From: Thiomicrorhabdus sp033238645 | GTDB lineage: Bacteria; Pseudomonadota; Gammaproteobacteria; Thiomicrospirales; Thiomicrospiraceae | DNA length: 64,000 bases | Direction: 5' to 3' | Assembly: GCA_033238645.1 (NCBI GenBank) | Contig: BQXR01000010.1 | Span: 1 to 64,000, forward strand | In this document: in pieces, positions 44,799-53,077 of the stretch | Position numbering within the stretch: position 1 is the first letter of the stretch | Layout of the letters: each line of letters opens with the position of its first letter | Notes under the pieces: model-generated | The model's database searches: none | What the model saw: only the letters and a program-made list of their open reading frames with translations | What the model was told of the DNA's origin: nothing | Position numbers and translations under genes: made by a program

Positions 44799-45707
44799 CT
44801 ATTCTTTATTAATGACTGGAATATTAACACCAACTTCATAGGAATTTGAAAAGTTCGTTGTTGAAATCACTGCATCCTCGTACTCATATACCTTTGCTTC
44901 ACCAGTTCTATCAATCTTTAAGTTTTTAAAATCAAACAATTCTGTATCACATAATTGACTAGGAGCCACATTCCTTAGGCTATTAAAAATAGTTTCTATT
45001 CGCCCAGGTGAGGTTCTATCCCATTCACTAATCATTGCCTTAACATTTTGCCTTTGGAGATTATCTTGAGAGCCGCACAAATTGCAAGGAATAATCGGAA
45101 ACTCCTTAACTTCTGCATATTGAACAATAGCCTTTTCCCTGCAATAAGCTAAAGGCCTGATCACAACATTACGCTTATCATCACTTAATAGTTTCGGAGG
45201 CATTGATTTTAGCTTGCCGTTAAAGAACATTGACAAAAATAGAGTTTCAACTATGTCATCCATATGATGACCTAATGCAATTTTCGTTGCACCAATCTTT
45301 TCAGCAAATCCATAAAGGGTTCCTCTACGTAGCCTTGAACACAATCCACAAGTTGTTTTACCCTCAGGCACTTTTTCTTTTACTACAGAGTATGTATCTT
45401 TATCAATAATGTAATAAGGAACACCAAGCTTTTCTAAATAATTTGGTAAAATTTCTTCGGGAAATCCAGGTTGCTTTTGGTCGAGATTTACAGCAATAAC
45501 TTCAAAGTTAATGGGGGCTGTTTGTTTAAAATAAAGAAGAATGTCGAGCATTGCAAAACTATCTTTTCCACCACTCAAACATGTCATCACGACATCACCA
45601 TCTTCAATCATAGAATAATCAGCAATCGCCTTACCCACACTACCCCTAATTTTTTTTCTTAATCGATTGAATGTGTAATCAACTTGATCAAATCCTTTTT
45701 CGCCCAT
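44799..45707 (-). CDS. ttcA: tRNA 2-thiocytidine(32) synthetase TtcA (intact, probably acquired)
   Basis: An ATP- and Fe-S-dependent enzyme thiolating C32 of certain tRNAs (302 residues). PP-loop CLSGGKDSFAML, Fe-S cysteines in TTCGLCSRL and IPCNLCGSQDN, ALGHHMDDIVETLFLSMFFNGKLK. It is complete and more A/T-rich in synonymous positions than the neighbouring housekeeping genes. It lies directly upstream of the broken resident copy and appears to have replaced it functionally, possibly arriving with the metal-resistance island. Confidence 0.95.
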   Translation of the reverse strand: MGEKGFDQVDYTFNRLRKKIRGSVGKAIADYSMIEDGDVVMTCLSGGKDSFAMLDILLYFKQTAPINFEVIAVNLDQKQPGFPEEILPNYLEKLGVPYYIIDKDTYSVVKEKVPEGKTTCGLCSRLRRGTLYGFAEKIGATKIALGHHMDDIVETLFLSMFFNGKLKSMPPKLLSDDKRNVVIRPLAYCREKAIVQYAEVKEFPIIPCNLCGSQDNLQRQNVKAMISEWDRTSPGRIETIFNSLRNVAPSQLCDTELFDFKNLKIDRTGEAKVYEYEDAVISTTNFSNSYEVGVNIPVINKE

Positions 45708-45969
45708 TATTACTCTACTCTATAAATATTTGAAGCCAACTATTATCTCACATGTCCATAAAGTATAAACAAAGTTAATTTTAGAATTGTCAATCGCTAT
45801 TAATTTTATTCACTCAGGCGCACCATCAATAAAAGCTTTATATAATCCAACATCTAATCTAGGACTCGATGAGAAACAGTTTTACGCTTTAGAATCATTG
45901 GTTTTTTATGCATGATCTCTACTACGTCATCACGATAAGGTAGCTTATCAGTAAATAGATAGATTGAGA
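45708..45969 (-). pseudogene. Unidentified coding remnant
   Basis: On the minus strand the piece DKLPYRDDVVEIMHKKPM (about 45870-45960) continues to KTVSHRVLD then stops, while an adjacent frame carries RLDVGLYKAFIDGAPE and a stop. This looks like the C-terminus of one protein broken by a frameshift. I do not recognise the family. Confidence 0.4.
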
Positions 45970-46182
45970 TTAACTTTTTAACCTTCTATTGATCAAGACC
46001 AAAATCAGAAACAATCGAATTGAGTCCATCTCCTCTACTTGCACGGAAGGCAACACCACCAGTGCTGCTTGACCATAAGAACGCGTTAAACGACCCGCAC
46101 CTAACTTAATGCCTCCAATAAAGTTGCTAAAAAAGAACATGCTGCCATCCCCAATACATTGGCACTTAACATGCGAATTCAA
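45970..46182 (-). pseudogene. Fragment of a YigZ/IMPACT-family gene
   Basis: A 70-codon frame whose centre FSNFIGGIKLGAGRLTRSYG closely resembles the IMPACT/YigZ signature (RYFGGIKLGAGGLVRAYG). The upstream catalytic-type region (DGEPSGTAG) and the C-terminal domain are missing, and the ends do not look like natural termini. It is a remnant and probably not expressed. Confidence 0.5.
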
Positions 46183-46610
46183 ACACTATAAAACGTCCTC
46201 TTTTTATTAAAAAATCGGTGGTTTTTAATCAGAGAAAAGGTTCGAGTACTTGGGAGGAAAAAATTCTTTCTGAACTTCTTATTTATTCAACTAAGGCATA
46301 GTAATAAGTAGATCTGCCAGCCGCTGCTATTCAGACCAAAGTTTGCGGCAAATGTTAGACAGAGTTACAAATTGTGGTCAGTGTTTTTTTGAAAATCTAG
46401 GTTTAGATAAGTTATTAAGGTTTTTTCGGTACCTTTTTGTTTCTGTACTTTTATTTACATGACTGATTATTTCTTCGGTTGCCTTTCAGCAAAGTTAAAA
46501 TTCCGTTGTGGTGGATTAAGTCACGAGTATTTATGACGAAGATACATTTCGAGTCACAATCAAAGGTTGCTCTTCTAATTATAGGGCAACGAGTTTACAT
46601 TAAAAAAATA
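46183..46610. other. Gene-free stretch in the island's left flank
   Basis: I see no supported gene, RNA or repeat here. Frames on both strands are short and closed. It probably contains decayed sequence and lies downstream of merA. Confidence 0.5.
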
Positions 46611-48038
46611 TTAACCTGCACAACAAGAAAGCTGAGAAACGTCCTGTGAAAAAGTTTGGGCACAAAGCTTTAACCCTTCCACTTGAGTTAAATAAGGAAA
46701 AAGTGTATCCGCTAAATCCGTAATTGTCATTTTCTGTGCAACAGCAATCGCTGCAGTTTGTATCATTTCGCTAGCAACATCAGCAACGATTTGAGCACCA
46801 ATTAATTGTTCAGTACTCTCATTCGCAACCAATTGTATAAACCCTGTCGTATTAAAATTTGCTAAGGAACGAGGCACATGCTCTAAATCCAGCTTACGTG
46901 AAATAACAGATATCCCTTGTTTTTCTGCCTGTTTAACAGTTAAACCGACAGTTGCCACCTGTGGATCTGTAAAGACTACGGAGGGTAACGTTGTTAAATC
47001 TAAGACAGCATTACCTCCTACCATATTTTTCCCAGCACGGGTACCTGCCGCTGCTGCGACATAAACAAATTGAGGTAACTGAGTACAATCGCCCGCAGCA
47101 TAGACATTTTCCTGACTCGTCTGAAGGTCTTTGCCAACAACAATCCGCCCTTGATTATCTGTATCAATATTGGTTTCCTGTAAATTGAGTTGATCCGTAT
47201 TGGCTTGTCTTCCTGTCGCAATTAAAACCTGCTCTGATTCCAATTCATCACCAGATGTCGTAGTACATTTGAACTGGTTATTTATATAACAAACTGACTC
47301 AAGTTCGCTGTGAGTAAGGACATTCATCCCCTCAGATTCCAAGGTAGCCATTAACAACTCACCAATTGCAGAATCTTCGTTAGATAATAGAGTCGTGCGA
47401 GCGATTAAAGTAACTTGTGACCCCAAACGTAAGAGTGCTTGTGCAATTTCTAAAGCAACCATAGAAGCACCTATAATAACCAGACTTTTCGGTGTTGTTT
47501 CTGTAAACAACGCTTCCGTGGATGTCCAATAAGGCGCATCCTTTAATCCATTAATGGGAGGAATATTCGCCCTAGCCCCTGTGGCGATCAATATTTTATC
47601 CGGCGATAAACGTAACGTACCACCGTCATTTAATTCAACCTGTAATTCATTTGAATTATGAAATTTTGCACACCCTTCAATCAATTCAATAAGAGGGTTT
47701 TCTTCAAGAAGATTTTCATATTTGGCCGCACGTAGCTCATCGACACGTTGATGTATTTGCTTTGCAAGCATTGAACGGTTCAAGTCAAAAAACTTAATAT
47801 GTAACGAAGGAAAGGCTGTTTGCTCTGTCTCGTGAGCAACTTTTGCTGCTTGAATGAGTATTTTGGACGGAACACACCCCACATTTACACAAGTGCCGCC
47901 TATCATTTTATTCGCTTCAATAATAGAGACCTTTGCACCCGACTTAGTGGCTTGAATTGCTGCTGCAAATGCGGCCGAACCAGAGCCAATAATGGCAACA
48001 TGAAGAGGTCTGTTTTGATCTATACAACAATCGTTCAT
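46611..48038 (-). CDS. merA: Mercuric reductase MerA (no N-terminal HMA domain)
   Basis: A flavoenzyme reducing Hg(II) to Hg(0) with NADPH (475 residues). FAD motif IIGSGSAAFAAAIQA, redox-active pair GGTCVNVGCVPSK, NADPH site VIIGASMVALEIAQAL, FAD site NVYAAGDCT, and the C-terminal vicinal pair SCCAG that hands Hg(II) to the active site. It lacks the NmerA heavy-metal domain, so it is a short-form enzyme, and has an extra Cys pair (NDCC) at its start. It follows merP after 9 bp. Confidence 0.95.
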   Translation of the reverse strand: MNDCCIDQNRPLHVAIIGSGSAAFAAAIQATKSGAKVSIIEANKMIGGTCVNVGCVPSKILIQAAKVAHETEQTAFPSLHIKFFDLNRSMLAKQIHQRVDELRAAKYENLLEENPLIELIEGCAKFHNSNELQVELNDGGTLRLSPDKILIATGARANIPPINGLKDAPYWTSTEALFTETTPKSLVIIGASMVALEIAQALLRLGSQVTLIARTTLLSNEDSAIGELLMATLESEGMNVLTHSELESVCYINNQFKCTTTSGDELESEQVLIATGRQANTDQLNLQETNIDTDNQGRIVVGKDLQTSQENVYAAGDCTQLPQFVYVAAAAGTRAGKNMVGGNAVLDLTTLPSVVFTDPQVATVGLTVKQAEKQGISVISRKLDLEHVPRSLANFNTTGFIQLVANESTEQLIGAQIVADVASEMIQTAAIAVAQKMTITDLADTLFPYLTQVEGLKLCAQTFSQDVSQLSCCAG

Positions 48039-48047
48039 ATCACATTC

Positions 48048-48320
48048 CTATTTCTTTAATGTTGAAGGATAACCGGCATTCTCAGTGGTAAAAGTTAAAT
48101 CCTCAACTTCTACAGCCTGATCATCAAATATCACAATGGCCGTTTTATCTTTTAATGACGTTTTTACCACTTGAACACCCTCTACTTTCAATAAAGATTT
48201 TTTTACTGTAATCGGACAGGTTGGGCAGAACATGCCTGGAACATCGAGTATGATCGTTTTTTCAGCTGCCAAGGCATTAAAAGAAATGAATAAACTGAAT
48301 ATTAAAGTTATTGTTTTCAT
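48048..48320 (-). CDS. merP: Periplasmic mercury-binding protein MerP
   Basis: A 90-residue exported HMA-fold protein: signal peptide FSLFISFNALAAEK, metal site GMFCPTCPITVKKSL with the two cysteines, and an ILDVPGM start. It passes Hg(II) to MerT. Between merT and merA in one leftward operon. Confidence 0.95.
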   Translation of the reverse strand: MKTITLIFSLFISFNALAAEKTIILDVPGMFCPTCPITVKKSLLKVEGVQVVKTSLKDKTAIVIFDDQAVEVEDLTFTTENAGYPSTLKK

Positions 48321-48359
48321 GATGATTTCCTTATAGATATTTTAAAGAACATTTATTTT

Positions 48360-48722
48360 TTAATATAACCACGATTCTGGAAGCAGAGGAATCCACCAGG
48401 TAGAAGTCACTAAGATTGTTGCTAGAACTAAGGCTGCCCAGAATAATCGACGACGATTGATTTGAACCTTAGGAATTGAACACGCTTCACCTGCTTGGCA
48501 AGACTGCTGTGGTTTATAAAGCCCCCAACCAGTCCAGATGAATAAGATTATTGTCACAAGGATAAAATAGGGTTTGAAGGGTGCAAAAATCACAAGGCCA
48601 GATATCCATGAACCACTGACACCTAACAAAATTAGAACCAAAGGCCCTGCACAGCACAAACTTGCACCAATGGCTGTGGTGATTGCTCCAATCAATGGTA
48701 ATTTAGAGTTTTGAATAGACAT
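48360..48722 (-). CDS. merT: Mercuric ion transporter MerT
   Basis: A 120-residue inner-membrane importer with three spans. The first has the Cys pair ASLCCAGPLVLILLG, and the cytoplasmic loop has QSCQAGEACSIP with the second pair. The ATG is preceded by AGAGGTGTTAT. First gene of merTPA, behind the MerR-type promoter at 48762-48792. Confidence 0.95.
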   Translation of the reverse strand: MSIQNSKLPLIGAITTAIGASLCCAGPLVLILLGVSGSWISGLVIFAPFKPYFILVTIILFIWTGWGLYKPQQSCQAGEACSIPKVQINRRRLFWAALVLATILVTSTWWIPLLPESWLY

Positions 48723-48761
48723 ATAACACCTCTTTTAATTGAACTTTTTCTTTCATTTAAA

Positions 48762-48792
48762 ATCATACCTCCGTACCTAGGTACGGAAGTAA
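48762..48792 (-). promoter_or_regulatory. MerR-controlled merTPA promoter with operator palindrome
   Basis: On the minus strand a -35-like TTACTT (48787-48792) and a -10 TATGAT (48762-48767) are separated by exactly 19 bp, the long spacer that MerR untwists. The spacer holds the perfect palindrome CCGTACCTAGGTACGG (48771-48786), closely matching the known Tn21 mer operator core (CCGTAC...GTACGG). Confidence 0.92.
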
Positions 48793-48875
48793 GAGGAAAA
48801 AAACAATCAAATTAAAAAAAATAATAATTAAAGGAGGGTAATTTGCTTAATAATAGATATAAGCATTTAATTGAA

Positions 48876-49301
48876 TTAATCTTTGTATAAATTAGAAATT
48901 ATGGGGCAAGAGATACTTGTATCTTCTGTAAGAGTACAAGTTATTGTGAGCTCATCTAAAACTCGTTCCAAACGAGAAAGTTCGTCTATCTTTGCTCGAA
49001 CATCAAGTAATTTATTTTGTGCAAGACTTCTAACTTCAGCACAACAGTGCGACCCATCTTCCAAAGCTAACAAACTTGCAATTTCATCCAGACTAAAACC
49101 TAATCCTTGAGCAGATTTAATAAACTTAACTCTCTTAACATCTGTTAAGTCATATTTTCGTATACCACCATAAGGTTTAACAGGCTCATTCAGTAGCTTT
49201 TTTCTTTGATAGAAACGAATTGTCTCAACTGACACGCCAGATATCTTTGCAAACGTACCGATAGTCAGGCTCTTCAAATTATCATTAAGATTTTTGTCCA
49301 T
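48876..49301 (-). CDS. merR: MerR-family regulator of the mer operon
   Basis: A Hg(II)-responsive activator-repressor (141 residues from the chosen start). HTH SLTIGTFAKISGVSVETIRFYQRKKLL, PYGGIRKYDLTDVKRVKFI, and metal cysteines in SHCCAEV and near ITCTLTEDTSISCP. I prefer ATG 49301, which has AGGA eight bases upstream; a longer GTG start at 49325 would run through that site. It lies upstream of merT in the same direction, so unlike Tn21 it is not divergent from the genes it controls. Confidence 0.92.
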   Translation of the reverse strand: MDKNLNDNLKSLTIGTFAKISGVSVETIRFYQRKKLLNEPVKPYGGIRKYDLTDVKRVKFIKSAQGLGFSLDEIASLLALEDGSHCCAEVRSLAQNKLLDVRAKIDELSRLERVLDELTITCTLTEDTSISCPIISNLYKD

Positions 49302-49408
49302 AAGATCATTCCTATAAATAACCACTAAAAAACGTAATGACAGCTATTAATCTATAGTTTTTTTGCTATTTTATGACTGCGTTTTTACAGAGGCTACTTA
49401 CTAAAAGC

Positions 49409-50383
49409 TCAATTCCTAGATTTGATTTTTCTTCTAGGGTAAATAGATGGGATCAGTCGAATATAGAACAACTCCCCAACAAGTTCTACCATTGTTTGAG
49501 TAACAATTATGGCGGCCGCTAATATCCAGCCCTCTGGTAAAGCCAAAGCCAAAGGAAGAACCACCAGTGAATTACGAGTACCTGCACTAAAAAGCAAAGC
49601 TCTACCAGCTCCAACGTTCAAGTGAAAAGCACAAGCCGTTAACTTAGCAAGTAAGGGCATAATTACCATAAAAGCAACATAGACAGGAATAACCAACCAA
49701 ACCATACTAAGCTCTTCTTCTACTCTACCTATTTGAGACGCCACTACAAAAAATAGAACAAAGGCCATTAAGGGAACCGGTAGCCAAGTAATTCCATTAA
49801 GCCAAGTTACACCAATTGATTGTTTCTTAGCCCATAATTCGGTTATAAACGCCAATACTAAAGGCAAAGCAATCAAAAGAAAAAATGCTTCAATGAAGGG
49901 AGCTGCACTCATAACGTGTGTAACCACATCCCCCATGAAAAGCCATAGATAAATAGGTAGAAATATAATCTGAGCGATTAATAGTAGAGGAGTTGATGCA
50001 AGTAGAAGTTTAGAATCCCCTTTTCCCATGTGAGTAAAAACAATAACATAGTCAATACATGGCGTGAGAAGAACAAGGTAGAAGCCGAGAAGTAGCACGG
50101 GGTCTTCGGGCAGAAAAAGCGACAATAACCATACTAATATTGGAGCAATAATAAAATTAATTGTAAATAAAGCGGCATTAAACCTTATGTTAGAAAATGC
50201 TTCTCTCAGTTTTAAGAAAGGAACTAGAGTAAACATACTATAAAGTAAAGCAGCTAAAATAGGAGAAATTAATACTTCTAAACTTGTACCAATATTTGGG
50301 TTCACCAGCCCAATATACAACCCAAAACCTAAGCTTAAAGTATAAATCCAGATTTGGTTTTTTTCCAGTTGTCCCCTAGACAT
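49409..50383 (-). CDS. Arsenite-type permease of the BASS/ACR3 superfamily
   Basis: A 324-residue, ten-span membrane protein. The fourth-span motif TPCIDYVIVFTHMGKGD contains the conserved Cys used by ACR3 arsenite exporters, and the family pattern continues with AGTRNSLVVLPLALALPEG. It lies with arsC and an ArsJ-type GAPDH, which supports a role in arsenic efflux; bile-acid symporter is the generic family label. Confidence 0.85.
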   Translation of the reverse strand: MSRGQLEKNQIWIYTLSLGFGLYIGLVNPNIGTSLEVLISPILAALLYSMFTLVPFLKLREAFSNIRFNAALFTINFIIAPILVWLLSLFLPEDPVLLLGFYLVLLTPCIDYVIVFTHMGKGDSKLLLASTPLLLIAQIIFLPIYLWLFMGDVVTHVMSAAPFIEAFFLLIALPLVLAFITELWAKKQSIGVTWLNGITWLPVPLMAFVLFFVVASQIGRVEEELSMVWLVIPVYVAFMVIMPLLAKLTACAFHLNVGAGRALLFSAGTRNSLVVLPLALALPEGWILAAAIIVTQTMVELVGELFYIRLIPSIYPRRKIKSRN

Positions 50384-50431
50384 ACCGTCTTCCTTTAAGT
50401 GACCTGTAAGACCTGAATCGTAACTTAAAAC

Positions 50432-50910
50432 CTAAATACTATTTAGACCAATCTCGTCTAACTCTTGTTGTAGTTTAACTCTGCTAAGCTTCTTATGTGG
50501 TAACAGAGTAAATAAGTTAATACGAGTACTGAGTATTCTAAGTACATCTTTGTATTCTTTTAGGTCGCCATCGTCTGAATGAGGGTCTTCGACACCCCAG
50601 TGAGCATTAATAGGTTGTCCAGGCCAAATTGGACATTGCTCACCATTAGCTTTGTCACAAACGGTAATAACAAAGTCTATTTTAGAAGCTCCGTCTTTAG
50701 CAAACTCATCCCAACTTTTTGGTTCTAAATCCTCTGGAAGAGCGATTTTGGCATCATTCAACACTTTAATAACACTTGGGTTAACCTCCTCTTTAGGATG
50801 GCTTCCTGCACTGTAGGCTTTAAAACACCCTTTACCCCAGTGGTTTAAAAGGCTTCGGCCATAATGCTTCTTTTTGAATTCCCAGTGCATAGAAACAATA
50901 CGTTATACAT
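50432..50910 (-). pseudogene. arsC: Thioredoxin-type arsenate reductase gene arsC, frameshifted
   Basis: A low-molecular-weight phosphatase-type ArsC. The true start is ATG 50910, behind a strong AGGAGGT site, and reads MYNVLFLCTGNSKRSIMAEAF with the catalytic CX5R, then stops at 50845. The rest (LLNHWGKGCFKAYSAGSHP to the end) continues in another frame. One base is missing after the GCC codon near 50850, where AEALLNH is expected. The open frame starting at 50890 lacks the active site, so the enzyme is inactive unless this is a sequencing error in a homopolymer. Confidence 0.88.
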
Positions 50911-50928
50911 AGCTTTTAACCTCCTAAG

Positions 50929-51948
50929 TTAAGCATCAAGCTCTTGATTAGCTTTACCTACTTTCATCGTCAACTCCATCATGCGTTGCATATAGCCAAT
51001 TTCATTGTCGTACCATGCTAAAACTTTAACGTGAGTATTATTAACTACACGGGTTGATTGAGCATCAATGACTGATGAGCACGTTTCGCCCTCATAATCT
51101 ACTGACACCAATGGCAATTCCTCATAACCCAAGATGTCTTTTAGGTAGGTTTCAGAGGCTTCTTTAAATAGACTATTGACCTCTACTACCGAGGTTGGTC
51201 GCTGCATTTCCATGACCAAATCCGTCAAAGAAGCATTCATAAACGGTACACGAACTGCAATGCCATCCAAGCGCCCGTTTAGCTCTGGAAAGATGGAGCC
51301 AATCGCGGTGGCAGAACCAGTTGACGTTGGAATCAATGATTCAAAGCTTGAACGTGCACGTCGCCAATCTTTATGACCATGATCCACCACTTTTTGGGTA
51401 TTGGTGCGGTCGTGCATGGTGGTAATTGAGCCGTGCGAAATCCCGATTTTTTCATGTAACACTTTTATAACAGGAGCAATACAGTTAGTTGTACAAGAGG
51501 CAGCTGTAATCAGACAGTCTTCACCAGCCACAAAAATATCATCATTAATGCCCATGACAATGTTTTTCACGCCTTCTTTAAAGGGGGCGGCGACAATCAC
51601 TTGTTTAACGCCTTGGTCAAAATAAGGCTGTACATCTGCACGTGTGCGGAATTTACCGGTGCATTCTAGAACTACATCAATATCAAGCGCACCCCAATCA
51701 AAATCCTCTAGAGCATTTCGAGAGCTGTAACCAATTTGTTTTTCATGAATCACAATCTGACCATTTTCTTCACTCGCTTTATTATGCCAGCGACCATGGG
51801 CTGAATCGTAATTTAAAAGATGAGCAGAACCTGCTGCATCCGTGGCAATTTCATTGATATGCACAAACTCAATGCCTTCCCAGTCAAATGCCTGACGTAA
51901 ACCTAAACGCCCCATACGCCCAAAACCATTTATTGCTACACGAATCAT
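50929..51948 (-). CDS. Glyceraldehyde-3-phosphate dehydrogenase of the arsenic-operon (ArsJ-linked) type
   Basis: A 339-residue NAD-dependent GAPDH. Rossmann GFGRMGRLGLRQAF, catalytic Cys in AASCTTNCIAPV, RVPFMNASLTDLV, and WYDNEIGYMQRMMEL. In arsenic operons such an enzyme uses arsenate to form 1-arseno-3-phosphoglycerate for export by ArsJ. No ArsJ transporter is in this window. First gene of the leftward GAPDH-arsC-permease unit, divergent from arsR. Confidence 0.92.
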   Translation of the reverse strand: MIRVAINGFGRMGRLGLRQAFDWEGIEFVHINEIATDAAGSAHLLNYDSAHGRWHNKASEENGQIVIHEKQIGYSSRNALEDFDWGALDIDVVLECTGKFRTRADVQPYFDQGVKQVIVAAPFKEGVKNIVMGINDDIFVAGEDCLITAASCTTNCIAPVIKVLHEKIGISHGSITTMHDRTNTQKVVDHGHKDWRRARSSFESLIPTSTGSATAIGSIFPELNGRLDGIAVRVPFMNASLTDLVMEMQRPTSVVEVNSLFKEASETYLKDILGYEELPLVSVDYEGETCSSVIDAQSTRVVNNTHVKVLAWYDNEIGYMQRMMELTMKVGKANQELDA

Positions 51949-51992
51949 CTTGACCCCTTATAATTACATTTGGAAAAAATAAAATAAACTGT

Positions 51993-52016
51993 ATATACGC
52001 ATATACGGATTAATCC
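51993..52016. promoter_or_regulatory. Probable ArsR operator between arsR and the GAPDH gene
   Basis: An imperfect dyad ATACGCATATACGGAT followed by TAATC in the 105-bp divergent gap. The right half (CGGATTAATC) is repeated exactly in the site at 55731-55739, supporting a shared regulator. Confidence 0.65.
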
Positions 52017-52053
52017 ATTATACAAAAATTAATTAAAGTACAATAAAAGTTTT

Positions 52054-52425
52054 ATGACAAATTTAGATGATTTAAAAGCTTTAGAAGAACACGCTCAATT
52101 TCACAAAGCATTTGCCGAACCAGTAAGGCTCAGAATCTTAGCGTTGCTAAGAACCAGAGAATCACTTTGTGTATGTGATTTAGTATCTGTACTGGAACTT
52201 TCACAAAGCACTGTTTCAAGGCATCTTGCCTATCTTAAAAATCAAGGGATCGTAAACTCGTGGCGTGAGGGAACCTGGATACACTACTCATTGGATAAAA
52301 ATCATCCCGCTTCTGAGGTTCTTTTGCCAAGCTTGGCGTTTTTAGGCACGCTAGAGCAGGCAAAAAATGACTGCTTAGCTTTGAAAAGATATGAGAAATC
52401 ACCCAGGCAGTGTAAAGCTAATTAA
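52054..52425 (+). CDS. arsR: ArsR-family metalloregulator
   Basis: A 123-residue winged-helix repressor: FHKAFAEPVRLRILALL, metal site SLCVCDLVSVLE with the CVC pair, and recognition helix LSQSTVSRHLAYLKNQGIV. As(III) binding to the cysteines should release DNA. Divergent from the GAPDH-arsC-permease unit. Confidence 0.94.
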   Translation: MTNLDDLKALEEHAQFHKAFAEPVRLRILALLRTRESLCVCDLVSVLELSQSTVSRHLAYLKNQGIVNSWREGTWIHYSLDKNHPASEVLLPSLAFLGTLEQAKNDCLALKRYEKSPRQCKAN

Positions 52426-53077
52426 TTTTCAAACCTAAAACCCATCTCGGTTTAAAGCCCAAGTTAAAGGCAACGTAGGTACTGGTAAACTCAGCAACCA
52501 GTTAGAATTGCCAGCATTGAAAGACTTCTGCCAAAGGCGGTATTTTTATGGTTAAAATTTATATTCAAGGGAGCTGTCAACCTAACTTCAGTCTCGCTAC
52601 AAAAGTCATATTTTAAACTCCTAGCAGTGGTTCTTTGCATCCAAGACTTTTTAGACATCTCGTAAACAGCATTTACCTGAAGGATTACATGAACATTTTT
52701 TTAGCTTTGTCTGTTTTGTGACATAGTCTTTTATTTCTGGGCTATCTATATAGTTTTGCTAGGTCACACCAAACAATAGCAAACTTAACGGTCAGGATTT
52801 GCAGATATTATTCCAAACATTTGTCTTAATTGACCATTTTCGTTGACCAAACAATCTCTTGTAAAATAAACCAGCTCGTATTTCGAGTCATCGCAAAAAT
52901 AAAATTATTTTTCTGATAAACCCAACAACTAGGGTTGCTTAGAATACGAAGGAGAGTGGCAACAGGACTGCGACAAACAACAAGATGACATTGATGCTTT
53001 CCTTTGATCGTATCTTTAGAGGTACCGATTTAGTAAATTCCGATACCTTTAGTTTTTTAACGGATTATTGCTTGCAA
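52426..53077. other. Gene-free 652-bp stretch
   Basis: No frame on either strand resembles a protein I know. Short frames with Cys-rich ends occur but are closed on both sides. I see no tRNA, clear terminator or paired repeat. Probably decayed sequence between the two arsenic gene sets. Confidence 0.5.

Noticed and set aside
50840..50856. Programmed frameshift in arsC
   Set aside because: The coding strand has TTTTAAAC, which recalls a -1 slippery heptamer, but the zero frame (GCC TTT TAA) is not the register needed for slippage. A single-base deletion is simpler.
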